From assembly GCF_025210605.1 (NCBI RefSeq), contig NZ_JAOARI010000013.1:1-64000 (forward strand): a stretch of 64,000 nt of DNA, given 5' to 3'. The DNA comes from Halodesulfovibrio sp. Its GTDB lineage: Bacteria; Desulfobacterota; Desulfovibrionia; Desulfovibrionales; Desulfovibrionaceae. A program made the position numbers and the translations under genes. Of this stretch, positions 49,928-58,430 are shown piece by piece. The notes under the pieces were generated by a model that saw only the letters and a program-made list of their open reading frames with translations, did not search any database and was not told where the DNA came from. Position 1 is the stretch's first letter; the number at the start of each line of letters is the position of its first letter.

Positions 49928-50160
49928 CGAACCGACAAGGTGTGGGCATGTCGGTTCGCCGATCGAGAGATTCTTTATATATGTTGCAGGCATATAGTAA
50001 ATGCAGAGGAGAAGACCACTGCTCCCTCGGTGGTTCAATCTGCCATACACGGGCTAGTTGATGACAGACTGAGTGGCAATGAGTGCACCCGAAGGTGCGC
50101 AGAGTGAAATTTGTGTGTTCGGTCTATGTGGTTTTTCTAGTTTGTACACTCAATCAACTT
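49928..50160 (-). ncRNA. Possible structured small RNA on the minus strand
   Basis: The segment has no credible gene. It ends (minus direction) with a 10-bp stem CGAACCGACA/TGTCGGTTCG followed by CCATTTTTTATT, a good terminator at 49928-49960. Upstream are ACCAC/GTGGT (50011-50035 region), TGCCA/TGGCA and GCACC-TTCG-GGTGC hairpins. A terminator without a gene plus several stems suggests an RNA gene, but no known family is recognised and the 5' end is unknown. Confidence 0.35.
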
Positions 50161-50309
50161 CAGAAGCAAGCCCCAAGACTCCTGATTCTACGCTGAAAAA
50201 TGTGTCTAAAAATAACAAGTGATTAATAACAATATGTTATTGAATTTAGAGGTTGCGCGATTACGTTGCTTTTTTGCTGTGGCTCGTCTTTTTTCTATAG
50301 AGGCGCTTT

Positions 50310-50822
50310 CTAAATTAAACTTACTCCATACTTGCATGGGCAACTTTCGATTGTGGCTGCTTCCACTAAGCAATTTTTCTCCCAATGACTAAGACGGTCA
50401 GTGATAATTCTAAGGAAAATTTTCGCTGCTTCAGGGTCTTTATCAAGTTGTGATAACGCTTTTGGTCGTGGAAGAATTAAGCACATTGCCGGTTCGAGAG
50501 CTTCAACGGAGAATAAACGCTCTGTGTCAGCAAGTAGTGCAAGTGTGCCGAACACGCGACCTTCTGTGATTGTGCCATGCGCAATAGATTTATCTACATA
50601 TGTGTAGGTGATTGAAAGTGAGCCTTGAACCAGCAGGTAGGCTTTATTATCGTAATCACCTTGATGGAATACAAAGTCTCCTGCCTGATAGTTCATCCGT
50701 TTGACAAGCAGGGCATAAGTGCGAAGCCGTTCAATGGGGATTTTGGCAAAAATTTCGGCTTTTAAGAGTAGATCAAGGTTCTGATCGTATTCACAGCAGG
50801 GTGGGGCTTTTGTGGTATCCAT
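50310..50822 (-). CDS. Cyclic-nucleotide-binding domain protein without DNA-binding domain
   Basis: 170 residues consisting of one CRP-type cNMP-binding beta barrel (about 25-145; YQAGDFVFHQGDYDNKAYLL and GRVFGTLALLAD). There is no helix-turn-helix, so it is not a transcription factor by itself. The phosphate cassette differs from the cAMP consensus (no RAAT). The cysteine pair near the end (SCPC) is unusual. It lies 38 bases after the ABC exporter gene on the same strand and probably regulates it or the partner-switch module. Confidence 0.8.
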   Translation of the reverse strand: MDTTKAPPCCEYDQNLDLLLKAEIFAKIPIERLRTYALLVKRMNYQAGDFVFHQGDYDNKAYLLVQGSLSITYTYVDKSIAHGTITEGRVFGTLALLADTERLFSVEALEPAMCLILPRPKALSQLDKDPEAAKIFLRIITDRLSHWEKNCLVEAATIESCPCKYGVSLI

Positions 50823-50860
50823 ATATTCTCCCGATTTTTTAGCATGGTGAGTGATGCCTT

Positions 50861-53386
50861 TTATGCACCGTGGATGAGTTCGTACAGAGCACCCTTTTGT
50901 TCCATAAGTTCTTCATACGTTCCTTGCTCAACGAGCTTTCCGCTTCGTAATACTGCAACTTTATCATACCCCGGCAAGGTATCGAGTCTATGCACAACTG
51001 AAAGTATTGTGGCTTTGCCTTTGAGCATTCGCTCCATAACATTTTGGATGCGTTGCTGGGATGCGTTGTCTAAAGCAGATGTTGCTTCATCAAAAATATA
51101 GATTGGAGGGCGTTTCAAGAAGGCGCGTGCAAGTGCGACCTTTTGGCGTTGTCCACCGGATAGGTCTTCACCCATGTTACCGACATTATGCTCCAGACCG
51201 ATTTCGAGAACTGTCTCAAGAACTCCTTCAATAATAAGAAGCTGATTGATATGTTGCTGCACACGCTCTTCGGCTCCTGCGTTATCAAGCTTGATGTGAC
51301 CGTATGCGATGTTATCCATAATGGAGAGTGTATGCACATAGCTCTCGCGGCAATACGCATTGAATGCCCCCGGCATATGTTCATCCATATATTTTTTGAA
51401 AGACTCACGAATTTCACTGATAGTTGCGTATAGAGCGTCTGGGATAGAAGCAATGGAGTGGCGGCTCGGAGTGAAATTTAAACTCAGGTATAAAAGAGCA
51501 AGTCGTGCTGATTCGTCGAGTAATTGCACCCCATCTTCGGGTGTATCTGCCTTGCTCAGTTGATCTACAATGCGGCTGTACGAAGCCAGCTCATTAGCAG
51601 GAACGGGGCTTCGCTGAAGAAGTTCTTGTTCGTCTGGTGAGTTGTGCGCCAGTTCAACTGTTCGAGTAGCAAGTGTGACACCGAGTAATTCTAGCGGGGG
51701 AAGTAACTTGTATTCGTTAAGGAAGGCTATGAACTGCTTTTGCTGGTGCAGGTTTTCCATAGAAATTTCTTCATCGCATGGAGCACCAAAAACTATATTC
51801 TCTGCGATAGAGGCGTATTGCAGATATTTTTCCGGATCAAAGAACTCAATATCATTATGTAACTGCACGCCGTGCCGTTGCTGGAATTGAGCACGGGCGC
51901 GGATGAGGCTTTCTATTAATTCCGGTGACTCATCTTTTTTAAGTGTCGTGCGTAATCCAAAACCAAGCACATCTACAAAAAGACCTACCTGTTGTGCTAC
52001 TTCAATAATTCTATCGAGATCAGGCAATTCAGGATCTGTTTCACCTTGTTGACGAAGTAGAGCTTCACTGCTGTACACGAGGTTGTTGCGGATAGTGCCA
52101 TCAAAAATAAATGGATGCTGGGCAACAATGCCCATGTTTTCCGCAATATCTTGCTTCGTCATTTGTGCAACTTCATGCCCATCAAGCTGCACACTGCCGC
52201 CTGTATATTTTAACATCTGACTGACTGCACTGGCGAGTGTAGATTTACCGCTACCGGAGAAGCCTACAAGTGCAAGGTGTTCGCCCGGGGTAATGTGCAT
52301 GTTGATGTTATCAAGTAAGCGAATGTTTGAACCGATGGTGAACGAAAGGTCGTTGATAGCAATGTCACCGTTGAAGCGATAGACATCCCGACCTTCAGGA
52401 ATGGAAGGAAATTCTGCCAGCAAATCGAAATAATCCATCACCTGCTTATAGCGGACAACACAATCCTGATAGAGCTGGTAGAACTCCATGAGTTCTTTCC
52501 ACGGGTCGTAGAGCTTTTCATACGCGGAAAGAAATGCAACCAGTGCGCCTAATTGAAATTTTCCCTGAATTGCCAGATAGCCGCCGATCAAAAATAGAAT
52601 AAATGGACCGAGAGACTGAAATAGATTGTTTGTGAACTTGATACCGAACTTAACAATTAAGAGCCGGTAGGTAATGTCATAGAGCCAATGAGCGGATTTT
52701 TTGAATTTGTTTTCCTCTAAAGAGTACGCACAGTTTCCTTGAATTTCGTGAATACCTGTCATGGATTCACTGATAATGCTGCTGGTGCGTCGCAAGCTGT
52801 TAGTTCGTTCGCGATTAAGTCTGTTGTACGCACGTTGTAAAATAGGAATAACTAGCATTTCGACAGGATAAATTGCGACAGAAAGAGCTGCCAGCAGCGG
52901 GTTGAGATATAGCATATATCCTGCGAACGCGAAAAAGGTGAGAATATTAACAAGCGGTGCGGAAATAGCCATGCCAGCAAATGTTGCCATGGGGAGCAAC
53001 TCTGTCATGAGGGTGGAAACAACAAGCCCCGGTGAGGTTCTGCGGAAAAAGGGCATAGGTAGCGTTAAAATATGCTCATACAGGGCGTTTCGTAAGCGGT
53101 AGAGCGTTACTTCACCCACTTTTGCCTGAAGAATATTAATCGCATATTTTAAAATACCTGCCAGAAAGACCGCAGTGATGTAGATCATGCAGTAGTAGAT
53201 GAGGGCATCAATCTTTTTTAGTTGAATAGCATCTGAAACGATGCGTTTTTGCATTTCGATTGGAACCAGTCGCATTCCGACCGTTATAATAATGATTGTA
53301 ATCATAATTAATTGTAACGGTCTGTTTTTATATAGTACCCAAAAGTACATGGAACGTTTCGTAACCGGAGGAAGTTCTTTTGGCAT
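50861..53386 (-). CDS. ABC exporter half-transporter with a ~255-residue insertion in its ATPase domain
   Basis: 841 residues from the ATG at 53386 (AAGGA upstream). An N-terminal six-helix exporter domain (about 15-320) precedes the nucleotide-binding domain with Walker A GFSGSGKST (near 375), Q-loop VAQHPFIFDGT (near 422), signature LSGGQ (near 742) and Walker B IYIFDEATSALD (near 765). The Walker A to signature distance is about 365 residues rather than about 105. Within the excess, the segment that normally follows the Q-loop occurs three times: RNNLVYS, AENIVFG and MDNIAYG. So the insertion seems to have grown by internal duplication. Its substrate is unknown. It is divergent from the PP2C gene at 53471. 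Confidence 0.85.
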   Translation of the reverse strand: MPKELPPVTKRSMYFWVLYKNRPLQLIMITIIIITVGMRLVPIEMQKRIVSDAIQLKKIDALIYYCMIYITAVFLAGILKYAINILQAKVGEVTLYRLRNALYEHILTLPMPFFRRTSPGLVVSTLMTELLPMATFAGMAISAPLVNILTFFAFAGYMLYLNPLLAALSVAIYPVEMLVIPILQRAYNRLNRERTNSLRRTSSIISESMTGIHEIQGNCAYSLEENKFKKSAHWLYDITYRLLIVKFGIKFTNNLFQSLGPFILFLIGGYLAIQGKFQLGALVAFLSAYEKLYDPWKELMEFYQLYQDCVVRYKQVMDYFDLLAEFPSIPEGRDVYRFNGDIAINDLSFTIGSNIRLLDNINMHITPGEHLALVGFSGSGKSTLASAVSQMLKYTGGSVQLDGHEVAQMTKQDIAENMGIVAQHPFIFDGTIRNNLVYSSEALLRQQGETDPELPDLDRIIEVAQQVGLFVDVLGFGLRTTLKKDESPELIESLIRARAQFQQRHGVQLHNDIEFFDPEKYLQYASIAENIVFGAPCDEEISMENLHQQKQFIAFLNEYKLLPPLELLGVTLATRTVELAHNSPDEQELLQRSPVPANELASYSRIVDQLSKADTPEDGVQLLDESARLALLYLSLNFTPSRHSIASIPDALYATISEIRESFKKYMDEHMPGAFNAYCRESYVHTLSIMDNIAYGHIKLDNAGAEERVQQHINQLLIIEGVLETVLEIGLEHNVGNMGEDLSGGQRQKVALARAFLKRPPIYIFDEATSALDNASQQRIQNVMERMLKGKATILSVVHRLDTLPGYDKVAVLRSGKLVEQGTYEELMEQKGALYELIHGA

Positions 53387-53470
53387 GCTGGAGTATCCTT
53401 TGGTCTGTGAAAGGCACATTGCTCTGGCATCTATAACAATATTAAGAAGCAAGGTACGGTACTATGTGTA

Positions 53471-55735
53471 ATGGCTCGAAAAAAATTAACCTTCTTTCAT
53501 AGATTATCTCTGCGGTGGAAACTGTTCCTCACACTGTTTTTGTTCAGTGTGCTGCCTATTTGCGGCACTTTGGTCACTGTTGAACGACTTGAAACTGATA
53601 TTAAAGAGTATCTATACGAAAGTACCCGCAATGACCTTGTGACAGAAGCAAGTCAGTCTATAGAAAAAATTGCGGTCAACTCTGCTTCTGACCTTGAAAA
53701 CAGTGAACGCATGCGAAGTCTCATTGTTGAGGTTGTGGCGCTTGCGGCTCAATATTTTCTGAATATGCAGCCAGTAGATGGAGAAGACATTCTCTATTCA
53801 GATCAGATTGACCCTTCAATTCCGTATCCGGAAGATTTAGTCGTTGATCCGAAGCATGCCCCTACTCGTGAGCATATTGTCAAATATGGCACAGATATAG
53901 GGAAGTATATTTCTTATGGGAAGCTAGGCTTTTCTCTGCCGTGGAAAGAGCCGGAAAAGGCTGTTGCCATAAGGCAGGCAAAGCAACTGGTTCGGTTGGC
54001 TCCCCTTTTTAAGGCGTTGAAAAAATCATACGGAGATGTGCTGTATAATTTGTATATCGGTATGCAATCCGGTTTATTTCTTTATTATCCAGCACATGCC
54101 GGATTGCCCGAAAGCTACGATCCTCGCGAAAGGATATGGTATCGGTTGGCTCTTGAGGAAAAAGGCATAGTGTGGCGTGCCCCTTTGCGTGGAGCTTCAA
54201 CTGGGCGGTTGCTTTTTACGGTGTCTGCACCGTTATTTAATGAAGCAAAAGAAATTGTTGGTGTTGTTGGCTTAGATATTCTGATGGAGCAAGGACTTAC
54301 TGGTGGTAATGTTACCGCCGTATGGTCTAAGAATGCGCGGCTGATTCTTGCAGAGGAAGCTGATGACAAGGGAACTGGTAGTGCAGGGCTGCGTATGATT
54401 GCTCATACTTATACGCATAGAGAGAATCGAACGCGGTATAGCTGGGTGATGGGACGCGGTGATAAGCAATGGATAAAATTCGAAAATACGGAAGCCAAAG
54501 CAAAATTCATGAATGCTATAGCCTCCGGAACGTCCGGCACGTTGCGAATGCGGTGGGATGGGGAGGATAGTCTTGTCGCATGGGCACCATTTAAGCGGAA
54601 CAGCTATTTCATTGCAATTGTACCGGAAAAAGATGTGATGCATCTTACCAATCAGATATTGGCGTATTTACATTGGGCAAGCTCCGCCCAGCAGCGCATT
54701 GTTGAAATTGCTGTTGTCGTTATCATATTCTTAACATTTCTTTTTGCCATGTATGCCAGCCAGACTATTTCTAAGCCGATGAATTTGATGATTGAGGCAT
54801 TCAGAGAGTTGGCAAAGGGTAACTTTAGTGCGCGGGTTGATTTTAAAACTGGTGATGAGCGCGACACACTTGTGGACACCTTTAACACAATTGGTCCACA
54901 GCTAGAGCATTTGGTGGAGACGCAACAGGCGCTGGATGTTGCCCATGAAATTCAAGAAAATTTACTTCCTTCGACAGACCCTAAGTTACCGGGGTGGCAG
55001 ATTTCCGGTGCTATTCGATATTGCGATCAAACAGGTGGCGACTACTACGACTACTATATGACTGCGTGTGAAGGCGTGCCGGTTCTTTCTGTGGTTGTCG
55101 GCGATGTCTCAGGGCACGGTGTTGCGTCTGCATTACTTATGACAACAGCTCGTGCGTTGCTGAGAGTGCACACAGAATGTACCCGCATTAGCGCAGCCAA
55201 AAGGATATCACAGGTAAATAATTTGCTGGTGCAGGATGTTCATGGCACCGGTCAGTTTATGACATTGTTTTATCTAGAAATTATAGGACATAGCAACAAG
55301 CTTTGCTGGGTTCGGGCAGGGCATGACCCCGCCATTGTGTATTCGCCTGAAGAGGACGAATTTACAGAGCTGCGGGGGAACGGTTTGCCACTAGGAGTTC
55401 TTTCACGTTTTGAATATGAGCAAAGTGAAATTGAACTTACACAGGAAGGCACGGTAATACTGCTGGGAACAGACGGAATATGGGAAGCACGTAAAGGTGG
55501 CAACGGGGAGTTATACGGTAAGGATCGGGTTCGCGAACTGATACGTGAACACGCTTCAGAATCTGCCGAAGACATACGGAACCGCCTTCTTGATGCTGTA
55601 GAGGCATGGCAAAAAAATGTTCCGAACGCGGATGATGTAACATTAGTTGTGTTGAAAAAGGATAAACATATACATACCGGTTGTAAGGACGTTGCCGTTT
55701 GTAATCTTGATTTCTTTATGAAGAAAGAGGGATAA
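53471..55735 (+). CDS. Membrane PP2C/SpoIIE-type phosphatase with sensor and HAMP domains
   Basis: 754 residues. A first membrane segment (about 13-33) and a second (about 402-425) enclose a large periplasmic sensor region of Cache type. A HAMP domain follows (SQTISKPMNLMIEAFRELAKGNFSARVD), then a RsbU/SpoIIE serine phosphatase with EIQENLLPS, TGGDYYDYY, VVGDVSGHGVASALLM and GTDGIWEARK, which contain the metal-binding aspartates. It should dephosphorylate the STAS protein at 56190. The start follows the divergent exporter gene by 84 bases, with a weak ribosome site. Confidence 0.9.
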   Translation: MARKKLTFFHRLSLRWKLFLTLFLFSVLPICGTLVTVERLETDIKEYLYESTRNDLVTEASQSIEKIAVNSASDLENSERMRSLIVEVVALAAQYFLNMQPVDGEDILYSDQIDPSIPYPEDLVVDPKHAPTREHIVKYGTDIGKYISYGKLGFSLPWKEPEKAVAIRQAKQLVRLAPLFKALKKSYGDVLYNLYIGMQSGLFLYYPAHAGLPESYDPRERIWYRLALEEKGIVWRAPLRGASTGRLLFTVSAPLFNEAKEIVGVVGLDILMEQGLTGGNVTAVWSKNARLILAEEADDKGTGSAGLRMIAHTYTHRENRTRYSWVMGRGDKQWIKFENTEAKAKFMNAIASGTSGTLRMRWDGEDSLVAWAPFKRNSYFIAIVPEKDVMHLTNQILAYLHWASSAQQRIVEIAVVVIIFLTFLFAMYASQTISKPMNLMIEAFRELAKGNFSARVDFKTGDERDTLVDTFNTIGPQLEHLVETQQALDVAHEIQENLLPSTDPKLPGWQISGAIRYCDQTGGDYYDYYMTACEGVPVLSVVVGDVSGHGVASALLMTTARALLRVHTECTRISAAKRISQVNNLLVQDVHGTGQFMTLFYLEIIGHSNKLCWVRAGHDPAIVYSPEEDEFTELRGNGLPLGVLSRFEYEQSEIELTQEGTVILLGTDGIWEARKGGNGELYGKDRVRELIREHASESAEDIRNRLLDAVEAWQKNVPNADDVTLVVLKKDKHIHTGCKDVAVCNLDFFMKKEG

Positions 55736-56176
55736 ATGAGTAGTGGGCGCTTGTGCTATAGATTGATACTTCGCTCGCGCGATGACTTTGTCAAACTGGT
55801 TTCTGCCATTGATGATATTGCGGGACAGCGTTCTATTGCGCCTTCTGTTGTATTTAAAATAACGCTGGCACTTGATGAGCTTATTGGAAATATTTTTGAT
55901 TATGCATTCTCAGATGGGCAGAGATCGCAGGTTGATGTTGTGGTGTGCGTCTCCCGTGGTATATTCTTCGCTAAGATTATAGACAACGGTATGCCGTTTG
56001 ATATTTCTAAAATTCAAGAGCCTGAACTTGATAAGCCGCTTGCGGAAAGAGAAAGACCGGTAGGGGGGATGGGAGTATTTCTTGTTCGTAAGCTTATGGA
56101 TTCTTTTACGTACTATCGGCATGCTGGAAAAAATCACGTAATTATTTGTACTAAAGTTAATCCGGACAATCACTAG
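55736..56176 (+). CDS. Anti-sigma factor / serine kinase (RsbW type)
   Basis: 146 residues with a HATPase_c fold: LALDELIGNIFDYAFSDG is the N-box and KIIDNGMPFDIS and GGMGVFLVRKLMD are the ATP-lid glycines. It probably phosphorylates the STAS protein encoded next and binds a sigma factor or another target. Its ATG directly follows the TAA of the phosphatase gene. Confidence 0.9.
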   Translation: MSSGRLCYRLILRSRDDFVKLVSAIDDIAGQRSIAPSVVFKITLALDELIGNIFDYAFSDGQRSQVDVVVCVSRGIFFAKIIDNGMPFDISKIQEPELDKPLAERERPVGGMGVFLVRKLMDSFTYYRHAGKNHVIICTKVNPDNH

Positions 56177-56189
56177 AAAGGAGCCTGAT

Positions 56190-56522
56190 ATGGCAATGAA
56201 AACCATTGAATTACCGAATTGTACGGTTCTCGCAATGAGTCACCGTCTGGATGGTTCCCATACAAAAGAGCTTGAAACCAAGGTGGAAGAATTAATCGGC
56301 GGTGGGTATTCCCGCTTGTTGTTCGACTTTGAAGAGCTGGATTATATTAACAGCGCAGGGCTGCGTATTCTCGTTATGGCGTATCAACAGCTTCAACCTA
56401 ACGGTGGCAAAGTGGCGGTATGCTGTGCGCGAGATTATATTCAGGAAGTTTTTGAGATTTCCGGTTATGACCAATTGTTCGGTATGTACTCAAATCGAGA
56501 CGATGCAGTAAGCGACTTTTAA
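56190..56522 (+). CDS. STAS-domain anti-anti-sigma factor
   Basis: 110 residues. The phosphorylatable serine lies in LDYINSAGLRILVM, exactly as in SpoIIAA/RsbV. AGGAG precedes the ATG. Together with the two upstream genes it forms a complete partner-switching module. No sigma factor gene is adjacent, so the final target is elsewhere or is not a sigma factor. Confidence 0.92.
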   Translation: MAMKTIELPNCTVLAMSHRLDGSHTKELETKVEELIGGGYSRLLFDFEELDYINSAGLRILVMAYQQLQPNGGKVAVCCARDYIQEVFEISGYDQLFGMYSNRDDAVSDF

Positions 56523-56660
56523 AACACTGCGTGGCGTTATTCATTGTGGTGCAAAATTGAGCAATAAAGATGCGAATAACAATGTGTTGCAAGTGACGTC
56601 TGCGCCTCAATTGGTAGTCTCTTGGGGATAACATGCGACTACCCCGCAGTCTTTTTAAAA

Positions 56661-56697
56661 ATAAAAAACGGTCAGTATTACCTGACCGTTTTTTCAT
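56661..56697. terminator. Bidirectional terminator
   Basis: AAAAAACGGTCAG-TATTAC-CTGACCGTTTTTT between the converging STAS and mobB genes. Confidence 0.88.
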
Positions 56698-56698
56698 G

Positions 56699-57412
56699 CT
56701 ATTTTGAAATTTTTATTTCGACATCGCTACCCAGTGCATATCCTTTAAGAGATCCGAGCATACCTTCAATGGAACCTCGGATAATATTCTCTACAAATGG
56801 GTTCAGCCCTACTGGTGAGCCGTTAACCGTAATAGTTAAGCCGGAACTGTTGATAGATTTACACGCCTTCATGGTCGCTTTTCCAGCTACAATTTTTTGA
56901 GCAATAGCCTCACAGGTAGCTTCGCCACAAGCTCCACAGTCAAGTGCGGGAAGCAGAAATGCCTTTTCTTCAATACAGTCTACTAGTTCTTCAATGGTTG
57001 TTTCGTCGAAGTGGGGAACGCCATCGGCGGAGACAGTCCCATAGGAACCAATGGCAAGCCCCCTGTCCAGCGTTGCTTGCTCTTCAGTTTCGCGTAGCAA
57101 AATTACTCGGGGGAGCCAGCTTAGTGTCTTTCCTCCCTCTACCAGCAGATAATCCGCTTGCGCGAGTGGGAGTACATCTGGAAGCATTTTTTTAGCGCCC
57201 CAGTGGATGCCACATTCGCTTTCGCTAAGTCCGATAACAGTTCTGCCTTCTTTCGCAAATCGTCCGGTGTCAGTGTCCGGTTTAGTTAAGCCGGAATGGG
57301 TGAATTTTGCGATAGTTACCGTTTTACCGCGTGCTTCGAGTGCATCGGCAATTTTACGGGTGAGAGTTGTTTTACCGGACTTTTTGTAGCCAACAATGCT
57401 GACAGCTTTCAT
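56699..57412 (-). CDS. mobB: MobB-like GTPase fused to a 4Fe-4S domain
   Basis: 237 residues. The N-terminal half is MobB-like with the P-loop GYKKSGKTTLTRKIADAL, TIAKFTHSG and ADYLLVEGGKT. The C-terminal part (about 150-185) has CGACGEATCEAIAQKI with a later KAC, which matches the small 4Fe-4S domain found in RnfB and related proteins. MobB assists transfer of the guanine dinucleotide molybdenum or tungsten cofactor. The Fe-S fusion and the place beside fdhAB suggest a maturation factor for this formate dehydrogenase. A terminator separates it from fdhB. Confidence 0.82.
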   Translation of the reverse strand: MKAVSIVGYKKSGKTTLTRKIADALEARGKTVTIAKFTHSGLTKPDTDTGRFAKEGRTVIGLSESECGIHWGAKKMLPDVLPLAQADYLLVEGGKTLSWLPRVILLRETEEQATLDRGLAIGSYGTVSADGVPHFDETTIEELVDCIEEKAFLLPALDCGACGEATCEAIAQKIVAGKATMKACKSINSSGLTITVNGSPVGLNPFVENIIRGSIEGMLGSLKGYALGSDVEIKISK

Positions 57413-57566
57413 GGAGCACCTCGGTTCGTTGTGAAAAAATTCAGTTTCGGTCTGCGGTGGAGAAAATGCAAGAACTAATCAGGTTAGTTGCAGTCATGCA
57501 CCACGTTGGAGATATTCAGATAATTATACTCAAAGCTGACAATGTTGAGGGGCGGAATTTACGAGA

Positions 57567-57604
57567 CCAGTGCAGCATTAGCTTTTTTCAAAAGCTATCA
57601 CTGG
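57567..57604 (-). promoter_or_regulatory. Imperfect long hairpin upstream of mobB
   Basis: CCAGTG / CACTGG enclose an inner AGCTTTT-TTC-AAAAGCT stem. It lies about 155 bases before the mobB start and could be part of its leader. The remaining bases of 57413-57660 hold no gene. Confidence 0.35.
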
Positions 57605-57660
57605 TATGTGGTGGTGATATATGCAGCGCGAGCTGCTCTGCGCTGGTGGCGAGTTGTATT

Positions 57661-57699
57661 AAAAAAAAGAGGCACGCATGTAGGGGATGCGTGCCTCTC
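57661..57699 (-). terminator. Terminator of the fdhAB operon
   Basis: GAGGCACGCAT and ATGCGTGCCTC form a perfect 11-bp stem followed on the minus strand by eight T residues, 20 bases after fdhB. Confidence 0.9.
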
Positions 57700-57719
57700 G
57701 TATAGGGTTTCGCGAATTA

Positions 57720-58427
57720 TTATGCCTTAGTGCCGAGCAAACGTGCAAACATTTGCTTACGGTTCATCATGACCGGGGAAGCTGCTGCAATTGCTTTTTC
57801 AAAATATGTGGTCGGGTCTTGTTGGAACAAGTAGACCACACGTATGTCGTCTGGGTCGCCTAGAACGGCTTTCGGGTAACGTTTTTTGGCAGCAGCCAGT
57901 CGCTCTTTTGCTAATGCGTCAATTTCATCTTCTTCACCGAACGTCATAGCGCCTGTAGGACAGGAAAGTACACAGGCTGGCTTCATGCCGTTCTGGATAC
58001 GGTCGATGCACATGTCGCATTTGGAGAGCTGCCCCGAGACAGGATCCTTGCGTGGAATGTCGTATGGGCAAGATTCGCGAACGCCTTCGGCGTCAACATT
58101 TTTAGTGTATTCTGTAAAGACAACAGCACCAGTTGTTTCGTCCTGAATAACAGCACGTTCGTCATCAAGCTCCGCCTGACCTAAGCAAGGCGGTTCGTAG
58201 CAATGACGGCACTGTTCTGGGAAAAACAGCCAGTCAACTTTGCCGTTGACTACGACTTCTTCAAAGCGCACAAGTCGTATTGTGTTAAAGCTCAGATCCT
58301 TAGGGTTTTGGTGTGAGCCCCAGTTCACTGTTTCTTCCGCCGGAAGCTTTTTCCATTGTTTGCATGCTACCTGACAACCACGGCATGCCGTGCAGCGGGT
58401 AAGATCGACGAGGAATTTTTTAGCCAT
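57720..58427 (-). CDS. fdhB: Formate dehydrogenase iron-sulfur (beta) subunit
   Basis: 235 residues, predicted to bind four [4Fe-4S] clusters through CTACRGCQVACKQW, CRHCYEPPC, a cysteine in ESCPYDIP, and CDMCIDRIQNGMKPACVLSC. It passes electrons from FdhA to periplasmic cytochromes c3. It has no signal peptide of its own, so it is probably exported together with FdhA by the Tat route. It starts 3 bases after fdhA. Confidence 0.93.
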   Translation of the reverse strand: MAKKFLVDLTRCTACRGCQVACKQWKKLPAEETVNWGSHQNPKDLSFNTIRLVRFEEVVVNGKVDWLFFPEQCRHCYEPPCLGQAELDDERAVIQDETTGAVVFTEYTKNVDAEGVRESCPYDIPRKDPVSGQLSKCDMCIDRIQNGMKPACVLSCPTGAMTFGEEDEIDALAKERLAAAKKRYPKAVLGDPDDIRVVYLFQQDPTTYFEKAIAAASPVMMNRKQMFARLLGTKA

Positions 58428-58430
58428 GGC

